NCBI GenBank assembly: GCA_002716585.1
Contig: PBBL01000047.1
Coordinates: 1 to 64,000, forward strand
Origin: Myxococcales bacterium
GTDB taxonomy: Bacteria > Myxococcota_A > Bradymonadia > Bradymonadales > GCA-2716585
Length of the DNA stretch: 64,000 nt
Reading direction: 5' to 3'
The notes under the pieces were generated by a model, which did not search any database, was not told the origin of the DNA, and saw nothing but the letters and a program-made list of their open reading frames with translations. Position 1 is the first letter of the stretch; every line of letters starts with the position of its first letter. Of this stretch, positions 1 through 8,509 are shown piece after piece. The position numbers and the translations under genes are program-made.

Positions 1-423
1 AGCGTCGCAGGACTTGGCGGCGGCGCGGTCGAGGGTGGGGCCGCCGATGTCGATGTTCTCGATCGCCTCGGCCCAGGTGACGCCGTCGCGGGCGACGGTC
101 GCCTCGAAGGGGTAGAGGTTGACGACCACGACGTCGATGGCGCCGATGCCGTGCTCCTGGATGGTCTGGTGGTGGGCGTCGTCGCCGCGGCGAAACAGGA
201 TCCCGCCGTGGACGGCGGGGTGCAGGGTCTTGACCCGACCGTCGAGGATCTCGGGGTGGCCGGTGACCTCCTCCACGGGAGTGACCGAGAGCCCGGCCTC
301 CTTGAGGGCGCGGGCGGTCCCCCCGGTGGAGATCAGCTCGTACCCGGCGTCGGCCAGGGTTCTGGCGAAGGGGGCGAGCCCCTGCTTGTTGGACACGCTC
401 AGCAGCGCGCGTGGGCGGCTCAT
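1..423 (-). CDS. purH: Bifunctional AICAR transformylase / IMP cyclohydrolase PurH (N-terminal part; runs off the window)
   Basis: Translating the minus strand from the ATG at 423 gives 141 residues beginning [13 protein letters not shown] with no stop before the edge. They carry the hallmarks of the PurH MGS-like IMP cyclohydrolase domain: STGGTA near residue 33, DGRVKTLHP and HGGIL around 62-76, VVVNLYPF near 98-105 and IENIDIGGP near 123-131. The enzyme performs the last two steps of de novo IMP synthesis in the cytosol; the transformylase half lies outside the window. A good Shine-Dalgarno (CAAGGAG) lies 6-7 bases upstream. It follows the pyruvate carboxylase gene by 29 bp on the same strand, so the two are probably co-transcribed, an unusual pairing with no obvious metabolic reason. 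Confidence 0.93.
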   Translation of the reverse strand, partial: MSRPRALLSVSNKQGLAPFARTLADAGYELISTGGTARALKEAGLSVTPVEEVTGHPEILDGRVKTLHPAVHGGILFRRGDDAHHQTIQEHGIGAIDVVVVNLYPFEATVARDGVTWAEAIENIDIGGPTLDRAAAKSCDA

Positions 424-452
424 GGTGACTCCTTGGGGTGTTGTGGTGGAGA

Positions 453-3400
453 TCAGGCGTCTGGGGTGATGCTGAAGAGGAGGTCGCCCGCCTCGACCCG
501 CTCGCCGGGGCGGATGAGGGCCTCGGCGAGCGTCCCGGAGATGGTGGCGCGGACGGTGGTTTCGAGCTTCATCGCCTCGACGACGGCGAGCGCCTGCCCC
601 TCCTCGACGGCGTCGCCCGCGGCGACGGCGAGCGACAGGACCGAGCCCGGCATGGGGGCGCCGATCTCGCCGTCCTGGAGCGGGTCGGCCTTGCGGCGCT
701 GGGGGTTGTCCGAGGCGATCGAGAGGTCGGGGACCACGGCGGTGCGGGGTTGCCCGTTGAGCATGAAGTGGACCTCCCGGGTGTTGTCGGGGCGCAGCTC
801 GCTGACGGCGGTGCGCTGCACGACCAGGGACTTGCCCGGCTCGATGTCCACGAAGATCTCGCGATCGGGCTCCAGGCCATACAGGAAGGTCTCGGTGTCG
901 AGCACGGTCGTGTTGCCGTGCTCCTCGCGGTAGGCGAGGTAGTCCCGGATGACCTTGGGGTAGAGGGCGTAGCTGACGAGGAGGCGATCGCCGATGGGGC
1001 GCGTGGTGAGCTTGCCGATGGTCGCGCGCGCCTCCTCGAAGTCGTACGGCGGCATGGAGGCCGACGCGGGCTCGGTCGCGGGCGGCGGCGCGTCGGCGCC
1101 GAGGACGCGGGCGCGGATCGCCTCGGGGAAGCCCCCCTCGGGGACGCCGATGGCGCCTTCAAAGAAGCCGATGACCGACTGAGGGAGGTCGTAGCTGGTG
1201 TCGCTCTCCATGAGCTGTTGGACGGTGAGGTTGTTGCGGACGAGCCACAGCGCGAAGTCGCCGACGACCTTGGACGAGGGCGTGACCTTGATGAGGTCAC
1301 CGAGGGCGAAGTTGACCTCGCGGTAGCGCTCCCGGATCTCGCCCCACTGGTCGGCGAGCCCGACGGCGAGCGCCTGGGGCTTGAGGTTGCTGTACTGCCC
1401 GCCCGGGATCTCGTGGCGGTAGACGTCGGCGGTGCTCGCGCGCAGCCCGGACTCGAAGGGGGCGTACCAGGTGCGGACCGCCTCCCAGTAGTCGCTCAGC
1501 TCCTGGAGGTGGATGAGGTCGAGGCCGGTGTCGCGCTCGGTGTCGATGAGCGCCGCGGCGACGGCGTCCATGCTGGGCTGGCTGGTGAGCCCGGAGACGG
1601 AGGAGCTGGCGCAGTCCACGACGTCAACGCCCGCCTCGGCGGCCGCGAGGTAGGTCGCGACGCCGTTGCCCGAGGTGTCGTGGGTGTGCAGGTGGATCGG
1701 GAGATCGACCTCGCTTCGGAGGGCCTCGATCAGCTCAAAGGCCTGGGAGGGCTTGAGGAGCCCGGCCATGTCCTTGATGGCGAGCATGTGGGCGCCCGCC
1801 TCGGCCAGCTCGTGGGCCTTACGGCGGTAGTAGTCGAGCGTGTACAGGGGGCGGCTGGGGTCGTTCAGGTCGCTGGTGAAGCAGATCGACACCTCGGCGA
1901 CCCGCCCCACGCGGCGCACCTCGTCGATCGAGACCCGCATGGCCGCCTCCTGGTTGAAGCAGTCGAAGATGCGGAAGACGTCCACGCCGGACTCGGCGGC
2001 GAGCTGCACGAAGCGCCGGACGACGTTCTCGGGGTAGTTGGTGTAGCCGACGGCGTTGCTGCCGCGCAGGAGCATCTGGAGGAGCGTGTCGGGCATCGCC
2101 GCGCGGAGCTTCGAGAGCCGCTCCCAGGGGTCTTCGCGCAGGAAGCGGAAGGCGACGTCGAAGGTCGCCCCGCCCCAGCACTCGACGCTGAAGGCGTTGC
2201 GCAGGCGCGCCTCGGTCTGCGGGGCGACCTTGAGCATGTCGTGGGTCCGCATCCGGGTCGCGAGCAGCGACTGGTGGGCGTCGCGGAAGGTGGTGTCGGT
2301 GATCAGGAGGCGTTCCTGGGCGCGGACCGCGCTGGCGAGCGCCTCGGGGCCGTCCTGATCCAGGATCTGCTTGAAGGAGCGCTCGGCGCGCGGAGGGAGC
2401 GTCAGGCGCTTCGGCGGCGAGGGCTGGATGGTGACGGCGGGCCGCTCGAGGTGCTTGTCGAGGCCGGGGGGGCCGTTGACGATGGTGTGCGCCAGGGCGT
2501 AGAGGAGCCGGTTGCCTCGGTTGCGGCGCTGGGGGAACGTGAACAGCTCCGGGGTCCGGGTCATGAAGCCGGTGTCGATGTCGCCGTCGAGGAACTCAGG
2601 GCGGTTGACGATGTTGAGCAGGAACGGGATGTTCGTGGCCACGCCGCGGATGCGAAACTCGACCAGGGAGCGCCGCAGCTTGCGGGCGGCGGCCTCGTGG
2701 GTCAGCCCGAAGGCGGAGAGCTTGACGAGCAGCGAGTCGTAGAACGGGGTGATGACCGTCCCGCTGCCGCCGATCCCCGCGTCGAGCCGAATCCCGAAGC
2801 CCGCCGCCGAGCGGTAGACGGCGATCCGCCCCGTGTCGGGGGCGAAGTTGTTGGTCGGATCCTCGGTGGTGACGCGCGCCTGGATGGCGGCGCCGCGGAA
2901 CTGGATCGCGCTCTGGTCGCCGATGCCCAGATCGACCAGCGACTGCCCCTGGGCCAGCTTGATCTGGCTCTGGACGATGTCGACGCCGGTGATCAACTCG
3001 GTGATGGTGTGCTCGACCTGGAGGCGCGGGTTGACCTCGATGAAGTAGTAGGAGCCGTCCTGCCCCACGAGGAACTCGGCGGTCGCCGCGTTGACCAGCC
3101 CGGCGGCGCGGGCGATCTTGAGGGCGTCGCGGTAGAGCCCCTGGCGGACGTGCTCGGGCAGGTCGATCGCCGGGGCGACCTCGACCACCTTCTGGTGGCG
3201 TCGCTGCACCGAGCAGTCGCGCTCAAAGAGGTGGACCGCGTTGCCCGAGTGATCGCCGAGGATCTGGATCTCGATGTGACGAGGGCGCTCGATGAACTTC
3301 TCGATGAACAGCTGCCCGTTGCCAAACGCGGCGGTGGCCTCGCGGGCCGCGGCGTCGAACGCCTCGTGGAGCTGCTCCTGGCTGTCGGCGCGGCGCATGC

Positions 3401-3914
3401 CGCGACCGCCCCCACCAAACGACGCCTTGACCATCACCGGGTAGCCCACCTCGGCGGCGAACGCGAGCGCCTCGTCGGCGGTCGCCACCGGCTCCTTGGT
3501 CCCCGGCACGACCGGGACCCCCGCGGCGATCGCCAGTTGGCGCGCCGCGACCTTGTCGCCGAGGCGATCGAGGGCCTCCGGGGGCGGCCCGATGAAGACG
3601 ATCCCGGCGGCGGCGCAGGCGCGGGCGAAGGCCGGGTTCTCCGAGAGGAACCCGTATCCCGGGTGGATGGCGTCCACGCCGCGCTCCACGGCGAGCTGGA
3701 CGATGGCGTCGATGTCCAGGTACCCTTGCAGCGGCTCGCCCTGTGTCCCCACCATCCAGGCCTCGTCGGCCTTGTAGCGGTGGATGCTCAGGCGATCCTC
3801 GTAGCTGTAGATGGCCACCGTGCGCAGACCCAGCTCGGTCGCGGCGCGGAAGATGCGGATGGCGATTTCGCCGCGGTTGGCGACCAGCAGCTTCGAGAAG
3901 GGGCGTTGTGTCAT
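453..3914 (-). CDS. pyc: Pyruvate carboxylase (single-chain, biotin-dependent)
   Basis: The 1153-residue product has the full single-chain PYC order. A biotin carboxylase domain starts at [13 protein letters not shown], with the ATP-grasp loop [12 protein letters not shown]. The carboxyltransferase domain follows ([15 protein letters not shown], roughly residues 540-830), and a C-terminal biotinyl domain has EAMKLETTV with the biotin-accepting Lys at about 1116. It converts pyruvate, bicarbonate and ATP to oxaloacetate (anaplerosis, gluconeogenesis). The frame is open 72 codons further upstream, but the ATG at 3914 is chosen because it begins exactly where family homology starts and has GAGG seven bases upstream. 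The biotin motif reads AMKLET rather than the usual AMKMET. purH follows 29 bp downstream. Confidence 0.96.
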   Translation of the reverse strand: MTQRPFSKLLVANRGEIAIRIFRAATELGLRTVAIYSYEDRLSIHRYKADEAWMVGTQGEPLQGYLDIDAIVQLAVERGVDAIHPGYGFLSENPAFARACAAAGIVFIGPPPEALDRLGDKVAARQLAIAAGVPVVPGTKEPVATADEALAFAAEVGYPVMVKASFGGGGRGMRRADSQEQLHEAFDAAAREATAAFGNGQLFIEKFIERPRHIEIQILGDHSGNAVHLFERDCSVQRRHQKVVEVAPAIDLPEHVRQGLYRDALKIARAAGLVNAATAEFLVGQDGSYYFIEVNPRLQVEHTITELITGVDIVQSQIKLAQGQSLVDLGIGDQSAIQFRGAAIQARVTTEDPTNNFAPDTGRIAVYRSAAGFGIRLDAGIGGSGTVITPFYDSLLVKLSAFGLTHEAAARKLRRSLVEFRIRGVATNIPFLLNIVNRPEFLDGDIDTGFMTRTPELFTFPQRRNRGNRLLYALAHTIVNGPPGLDKHLERPAVTIQPSPPKRLTLPPRAERSFKQILDQDGPEALASAVRAQERLLITDTTFRDAHQSLLATRMRTHDMLKVAPQTEARLRNAFSVECWGGATFDVAFRFLREDPWERLSKLRAAMPDTLLQMLLRGSNAVGYTNYPENVVRRFVQLAAESGVDVFRIFDCFNQEAAMRVSIDEVRRVGRVAEVSICFTSDLNDPSRPLYTLDYYRRKAHELAEAGAHMLAIKDMAGLLKPSQAFELIEALRSEVDLPIHLHTHDTSGNGVATYLAAAEAGVDVVDCASSSVSGLTSQPSMDAVAAALIDTERDTGLDLIHLQELSDYWEAVRTWYAPFESGLRASTADVYRHEIPGGQYSNLKPQALAVGLADQWGEIRERYREVNFALGDLIKVTPSSKVVGDFALWLVRNNLTVQQLMESDTSYDLPQSVIGFFEGAIGVPEGGFPEAIRARVLGADAPPPATEPASASMPPYDFEEARATIGKLTTRPIGDRLLVSYALYPKVIRDYLAYREEHGNTTVLDTETFLYGLEPDREIFVDIEPGKSLVVQRTAVSELRPDNTREVHFMLNGQPRTAVVPDLSIASDNPQRRKADPLQDGEIGAPMPGSVLSLAVAAGDAVEEGQALAVVEAMKLETTVRATISGTLAEALIRPGERVEAGDLLFSITPDA

Positions 3915-3993
3915 GGGATCCTCGGGTTGGGCTGTGCGTCGGCTGCGTCGCCTGTGGGGAGGGCGCGCGTGTGGGATGGCCGCGAGCGACCTC

Positions 3994-4023
3994 TCAACAC
4001 CAGTTCGTACCCGTTCATATAAT
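3994..4023 (+). promoter_or_regulatory. Candidate sigma70 promoter for the c-type lipoprotein gene
   Basis: A perfect TATAAT (4018-4023) is preceded after 18 bases by TCAACA (3994-3999). It lies in the only AT-richer patch of the divergent region between pyc and the lipoprotein gene, about 65 bases before the GTG start. The same AT-rich patch read leftward gives TATTAT and could also serve pyc. Inferred by eye only. Confidence 0.45.
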
Positions 4024-4089
4024 AGAGGCGCGTGCAAAAGCCAACCGCGCCCTGGTATAAGAGCCTTGAGCGATCGAGCAGGAGGGCGA

Positions 4090-4845
4090 GTGGATCGCAC
4101 CGTGTTGAGCAGCCTGGTGGTGGGCGCCACAATGACGCTGGCCTGCGTGGAGCAGGAGCCCTACCCCTACGCCGCCATCTACGACCCGCCCCTGAGGCCG
4201 ATCGCCGCGGCCCCCGACCCCGAGTCTCCCTACCCCGTCGCCACCAACCAGCGCTTTCGGATCGCCTTCAACACCTACCTCGACGCCGAGCGGCTGACCG
4301 CCTTCTCTGGGCTGGGGCTACGCAGCGGCGGGGTCCGTGGGTTTGGCCTGGTGCGCTACGAGATGGTCGACAAGACCCTCGTCTGGACCACGACCCGCCC
4401 GCTGGAGCCGACCCTGCTCTACCAGCTCATCTTCGACGACGAGGCGCTCCGCTCGGTCACCGGCCAGCCCTACTCCGGCCCGCTGGCGGTCCCCTTCCTC
4501 GTCGGCGACTACGAGCAGCTCATCCCCGACCCCGAGCCCGCCCCGACCTGGAGCGACGTGGAGCCGATCCTCGCGCCGTGCAACGACTGCCACGCCGACC
4601 CGAGCTGGCTCCTGCGCCCGATCGACTTCGACCACCTCGTCGCCCAACCCAGCGACCTGAGCGAAGACCGGATCCTCGTCATCCCCTACAACGCCCCCGG
4701 CTCCTACCTCATGCACGTCATCCTCTGGGACTACCCCCTGCGGGACGTCACCGCCCAGCCCCCCTCCTGGGCGGGCTACCCGCAGCTCTCCCTCGACGAC
4801 CAGCGCACGATCGAGCGCTGGATCCGCGGCGGCGCGACGCGGTGA
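4090..4845 (+). CDS. Putative lipoprotein with a single cytochrome-c-type CxxCH motif
   Basis: The 251-residue product starts at a GTG preceded by AGGAGG (4080-4085); the frame is open further upstream but without homology-like or signal-like sequence. The N-terminus is a short hydrophobic stretch ending TLAC, a weak lipobox, which suggests an exported, possibly lipidated protein. Residues 164-168 are CNDCH, compatible with one covalently bound haem. The C-terminal part (LMHVILWDYPLRD, LSLDDQRTIERWI) resembles the tail of planctomycete/myxobacterial mono-haem domains, in which the final helix packs on the haem. The N-terminal 150 residues look like a beta-rich Ig-like domain (inference). It converges on the pentaheme cytochrome gene, so a shared redox role is possible but unproven. 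Confidence 0.7.
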   Translation: MDRTVLSSLVVGATMTLACVEQEPYPYAAIYDPPLRPIAAAPDPESPYPVATNQRFRIAFNTYLDAERLTAFSGLGLRSGGVRGFGLVRYEMVDKTLVWTTTRPLEPTLLYQLIFDDEALRSVTGQPYSGPLAVPFLVGDYEQLIPDPEPAPTWSDVEPILAPCNDCHADPSWLLRPIDFDHLVAQPSDLSEDRILVIPYNAPGSYLMHVILWDYPLRDVTAQPPSWAGYPQLSLDDQRTIERWIRGGATR

Positions 4846-4918
4846 GCGGCTGTCTCAGGTTGAGACGCCCAACCCGCGTTCAGCGATTCTGTGTCTCAAT
4901 CTGAGACAGCCGCTCACC
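4841..4918. terminator. Long nested inverted repeat between convergent genes (bidirectional terminator)
   Basis: Positions 4841-4866 and 4893-4918 are inverted repeats matching at 25 of 26 positions, around a 26-base loop. Each arm contains its own small palindrome (GTCTCA-3 nt-TGAGAC), so the DNA or RNA can fold as one 26-bp stem or as two 6-bp hairpins. The stem includes the stop codons of both convergent genes. There is no U-tract on either side. Confidence 0.75.
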
Positions 4919-6212
4919 GCGCCTCGACCGGGACGGTCTGCGCCGTGTCGTGGTAGACCCGACCGGGCACGGCGCGCCCCTCCAGGTCGTGGTAGCGCAT
5001 GTTCTCCTCCGACAGCCGCCACTTGGAGGCCTTCAACTCCAGCCGCACCTCGCCGCGCTCAGGCGCCGTGAAGCGAAGCGGGAAGCGCCGAGACTCCCGC
5101 GGCAGGAGGCGGTTGTCGGACAGCTTCTTGACCTCCGGGTACCACTCGAACACCGAGCCGATCCGCTCCTTGCGCTCGGCGAGCACCGCCCCGCTGGCGT
5201 CCAGAACGCGCGCCTCGATGATCAGGAAGCGCTCCGGGTCGCCCGAGGGCATCTTGTGACCGGCGTTGGCGTTGGTGGCGACCGCCGTGAGCGTGACCTC
5301 GGCGCCTGGGGCGAGCGAGGTCGGCGGCTCCGCCCAGGAGACCTCGACGCCGTCCGGGTAGACCTCCTGCAGCGGCTTGAGTTCAGCCGCGAAGTCGGGG
5401 TGCTTGGGGATGAGGGAGCCCCCGAACCAGTGGCGGCGCGTGGAGCGCGGCGGGGTGTTGAGCACGGTCAGCGGTCGCGTCACCTCGGGCATGTGGCAGC
5501 GCTGGCAGGTGACGCCCTCCTCGGCGTAGGGGCTGTCCGCCCACTCCTGGCCCGTGTCAAAGAAGCAGGCCAGCGCGATCCGATCAAAGCGCGCCAGCGC
5601 CTGGTGGCACGGGGTGCAGGTCTCAACCTGACGGAGCGTGGGGTCATGGCGCACCGGGTGGGGCGCGTCGGTGTCGCCGTAGGGGCCGAGGATGACGCCG
5701 TCGCGGACGTGGCACGTCGCGCAGGTGATCGCGTCGAGCTGAAGCTCGGGGTCGAAGTTGGGGTTGGCGATCGTGATCGGGGCCTCGACGCGCCCGTCCT
5801 CCAGCCCGATCACGAGCCGCTCCAGCTGGTTTTCGAGCGGGGTGTGGCAGTTGACGCACATCCAGGCGACGCCGCTCCGCTCCGACTTGGCCAGCTCCTC
5901 CTGAAACTGCGCGTCGCCCAGCCAGGCGCGGGCGTGGGTGGAGACGCGCCACTCCTCATAGATCGCCTTGTGGCAGGTCCCGCAGGTGGAGGCGCGCAGG
6001 TCGGTCAGCCCCTCGGGGACCGGCGTGTAGGGCATGGGCCGCTGGAACTCGGGGAGCGAGGCGTAGAAGGCGCGGGCGCGCTCGACCGGCGTGGGGGGGC
6101 TCGGCGAGAGCGCCCACCACGCGGCGCCGATCGCGCCGCCCAGAGTGATGACGCCGAGGAGGGGGGCGAGCCAGCGCGATGTCGAGGAGGGGTGGTCGGG
6201 GAGAGGTGTCAC
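4914..6212 (-). CDS. Membrane-anchored pentaheme c-type cytochrome (cytochrome c554-like)
   Basis: The 432-residue product starts at GTG (6212), five bases after the stop of the upstream gene, with only a weak ribosome site. A single N-terminal membrane segment (about residues 15-35) is followed by five CxxCH haem motifs at 77-81, 119-123, 164-168, 199-203 and 236-240. A haem-free, beta-rich C-terminal domain contains GHKMPSGDPERF. The haem spacing and the GHKxPSGD-type element fit the cytochrome c554 / multiheme oxidoreductase-like group. Such proteins carry electrons in the periplasm; the substrate cannot be inferred. It is the last gene of an operon with the two BPI-like lipoproteins. Confidence 0.85.
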   Translation of the reverse strand: MTPLPDHPSSTSRWLAPLLGVITLGGAIGAAWWALSPSPPTPVERARAFYASLPEFQRPMPYTPVPEGLTDLRASTCGTCHKAIYEEWRVSTHARAWLGDAQFQEELAKSERSGVAWMCVNCHTPLENQLERLVIGLEDGRVEAPITIANPNFDPELQLDAITCATCHVRDGVILGPYGDTDAPHPVRHDPTLRQVETCTPCHQALARFDRIALACFFDTGQEWADSPYAEEGVTCQRCHMPEVTRPLTVLNTPPRSTRRHWFGGSLIPKHPDFAAELKPLQEVYPDGVEVSWAEPPTSLAPGAEVTLTAVATNANAGHKMPSGDPERFLIIEARVLDASGAVLAERKERIGSVFEWYPEVKKLSDNRLLPRESRRFPLRFTAPERGEVRLELKASKWRLSEENMRYHDLEGRAVPGRVYHDTAQTVPVEAR

Positions 6213-6217
6213 AGGGT

Positions 6218-8509
6218 TTAGAAGCCGCCGACAGGGACGGAGCCTTCAAGGCCGCCGTCGAAGATCAGGTAGCCCTCGCGGATCGTGATGGGGCGCGCCT
6301 CGACCAGCGTCGGCGCGAAGTTGGACAGCGAGGGCGCGAGGTCGCCGAGGCTGCCGAGGTCGAACGCGGGGAGGGGGATGGACAGGTTCTCGGCGAGCGC
6401 GTCGGCCAGCAGCGGCCAGACCTCCGCCTCGATGAGGATCTTGAGCGCCTCGGGCTCGAACATGACCGTGTCTCCGGTGGTGCTGATGGGCCAGATCACC
6501 AGGTTGGGCTCGGCGTTGATGCTCAAGACCAGCGCGTTGTCCTCAAAGACGACGTCGGCGCTGGTGCGGATCAACATCCCGTAGACGTCCTGCTGGAGGC
6601 CGAAGTCGGCGGTGAACTCCACCTGCCCCAGCGTGACGAGCAGCGAGCGGTCCGACTGATCGGGGCGCGCGGCGGTCACCAGCGGCGGCATGCGCGCAGA
6701 CAGCGTGGCCGATTGCAGCAGGAACGACAGGTTCTCCGGGAGGATGGTGTAGGCGTCGATCTCGAACAGCCCGGCGCGCCACAGCGTGTGCAGCAGCCCG
6801 TTGATCAGCGCCATCCGCGCCCCGAGCTGGATGCGGCTGGACGAGAAGAAGGGCGGCGCGGTGCCCGCGGCGACGCTCAGCGCGATCCCGCGCGAGTCCG
6901 AGATCACCTCGGGCTGGTCGGTGCTCACCTCGGCGTCGAGGATCGCGGTCAGGTCGCTCCGCAGGTGGGTCTCGAGCCGGTTGAGGCGCCCGTCGAGCTT
7001 CAGCGCGACCGGCGGCAGGAGGTCGATGTCGAGGTCGAACTGCTGGTTGGCCAGGATCTGCTCCAGCTCGCCGATGACGTCGATGAGCGTCTCGGGGATC
7101 GCGTCCAGGAAGGAGGACTCCAGCGCGTCCACCAGGGTGTCCTCCAGCAGGTCCCGCAGGAAGCTCTCGGCCAGGGCGAACACGGCGTTGGCCTCGCTGC
7201 TGACGAAGTACCCCTCGGCGTCCTCGATCGCCAGCTCCAGCGTCTCGATCTCGACCGTCAGCTCCTGCTCGGGGTTGGCCTTCTCGACCCGCACGCGGCT
7301 GTAGGCCGCCGCCGAGGCGCGGATCCCGCCGTTGAGGTTCAGCTCCTGCCCCTCGAAGTTGAAGAAGCCCTCGGTGTTCACCTGGAGGTTGCTCAGCCGG
7401 ATGAACAGCTCCAGCCCGCCGTCCACCACGTCCACGGAGACGACCGGATCGATCACGTCGATGCTCGTCACCGCGAGCGAGATCTCGTCGCTGTCCGCCA
7501 GCGGGTTGGGGATCTGGGAGGTGATGTCCAGCTCCATCAGCAGCAGCTCGACGATCCCGGCCAGATCCCGGGCGGTCACCTCGGTGTCCTCCGCGCCGAT
7601 CCGGAGCGGCTCGCCGTCGTCGAGGAACTGCTGGCCGAGGCGAAGCTCGATCCCGCCGTCGAGCAGCGCCCGGGTGGTGTTGTTCGCCTCGGTGGGCTCG
7701 GGGACGGGCAGGTAGTCGCGGCTCCAGAGGACGTCCACGGCGGTCTCAGCCGCGATGGGCTGGCGGCCGTCGGTGGCCGTCAGCTCGATGTGGTTGATCC
7801 CGAAGACCGGGGTCACCTCGGTGGTGAACTCGCCCGCGTCGCTCAGCTCGACCTCGTCGCCGTTGACGAACAGGGTCAGCTCGCCGTTGGTGTCGGTCAC
7901 GGTGCCGGAGACCACGATGCTCTGGCTCTCCTCGGCCAACAGCTCGGCGCCGGGCTGCGGTGAGCTGAGCGTGATCCGGGGGGCGCCCGCGTCGACGAGG
8001 ATGTCGCGGGAGCCGCAGACGGGGTCGCCGTCCGCGCCCGGGGTCGTGGTGCACCCGGTGATGACCAGGTCGCCCTCGGCGAGCATCTCCCAGCGGCCGT
8101 TCTCAAGGGCCTGGGCCGCCTCGGGGGGTTCGATCGACCACGCGACCTGCTCGCTCTCCATCAGCTCGCCCGCGGCGTCGTAGATGGTCGCCACCGGCAG
8201 CGGCTTGAGGCCCGGTCGGTAGATGGGCAGCGCGGGGTCGAGGGTCACCGTCAGCCGCATCGGCGGCGGAGGCGGGGGCGGGCCGGTCGTGGTCTCCCCG
8301 GTGGTGCCCCCCGTGGTGCCTCCGGTCGTCGTGTTGCTGGTCGGCGTGGTGTCGCCGGTCGTCGCGTTGCTGGTGGCGCCGCCGGTCGTGCCGTTGTTGT
8401 CGGTGATGTTGGCCGTCTCGTTGGCGTCGTCCTCTCCACAGGCGGTGGCCAGGGAGCTGAGCAGCAGCGCCGACACCAGACACCACCTCAGGGTTCTGTG
8501 CGTCATCAT
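6218..8509 (-). CDS. Large lipoprotein with Ig-like domain and BPI/LBP-like (TULIP) C-terminal two-barrel region
   Basis: This 763-residue lipoprotein has a signal peptide ending LATAC (Cys24) and a low-complexity Asn/Thr/Gly/Pro linker to about residue 85. A beta-sandwich around 175-265 resembles glucodextranase B-type domains (VSGTVTDTNGELTLFVNG). A long region at 285-763 has two halves, each alternating amphipathic strands with a long amphipathic helix; the second half starts near ALINGLLHTLWRAGLF (~575). That pattern matches BPI/LBP-type proteins, whose tandem barrels bind lipids. The same HTLWRAG element occurs in the upstream gene, so the two are tandem paralogues. ATG (8509) overlaps the upstream TGA as ATGA, implying translational coupling. 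No other function is evident. Confidence 0.75.
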   Translation of the reverse strand: MMTHRTLRWCLVSALLLSSLATACGEDDANETANITDNNGTTGGATSNATTGDTTPTSNTTTGGTTGGTTGETTTGPPPPPPPMRLTVTLDPALPIYRPGLKPLPVATIYDAAGELMESEQVAWSIEPPEAAQALENGRWEMLAEGDLVITGCTTTPGADGDPVCGSRDILVDAGAPRITLSSPQPGAELLAEESQSIVVSGTVTDTNGELTLFVNGDEVELSDAGEFTTEVTPVFGINHIELTATDGRQPIAAETAVDVLWSRDYLPVPEPTEANNTTRALLDGGIELRLGQQFLDDGEPLRIGAEDTEVTARDLAGIVELLLMELDITSQIPNPLADSDEISLAVTSIDVIDPVVSVDVVDGGLELFIRLSNLQVNTEGFFNFEGQELNLNGGIRASAAAYSRVRVEKANPEQELTVEIETLELAIEDAEGYFVSSEANAVFALAESFLRDLLEDTLVDALESSFLDAIPETLIDVIGELEQILANQQFDLDIDLLPPVALKLDGRLNRLETHLRSDLTAILDAEVSTDQPEVISDSRGIALSVAAGTAPPFFSSSRIQLGARMALINGLLHTLWRAGLFEIDAYTILPENLSFLLQSATLSARMPPLVTAARPDQSDRSLLVTLGQVEFTADFGLQQDVYGMLIRTSADVVFEDNALVLSINAEPNLVIWPISTTGDTVMFEPEALKILIEAEVWPLLADALAENLSIPLPAFDLGSLGDLAPSLSNFAPTLVEARPITIREGYLIFDGGLEGSVPVGGF
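8285..8399 (-). repeat. Short-period repeat encoding the Thr/Gly/Asn linker
   Basis: Imperfect 12-bp units of the GTGGTGCCNCCG type encode TGGT-like tetrapeptides in the linker after the lipidated cysteine. The same repeat type is longer in the cysteine-rich lipoprotein near 48.2 kb. Confidence 0.6.

Noticed and set aside
438-4022. Long plus-strand open frame (about 1190 codons) antisense to pyc
   Set aside because: Composition is that of a GC-rich antisense shadow (Asp/Leu/Arg/Val/Gly-rich, no domain). The minus strand is pyruvate carboxylase with all motifs.
6179-7963. Plus-strand open frame antisense to the BPI-like lipoprotein gene
   Set aside because: Arg/Gln/Val-rich shadow without motif or ribosome site; the minus frame has signal peptide, domains and coupling.
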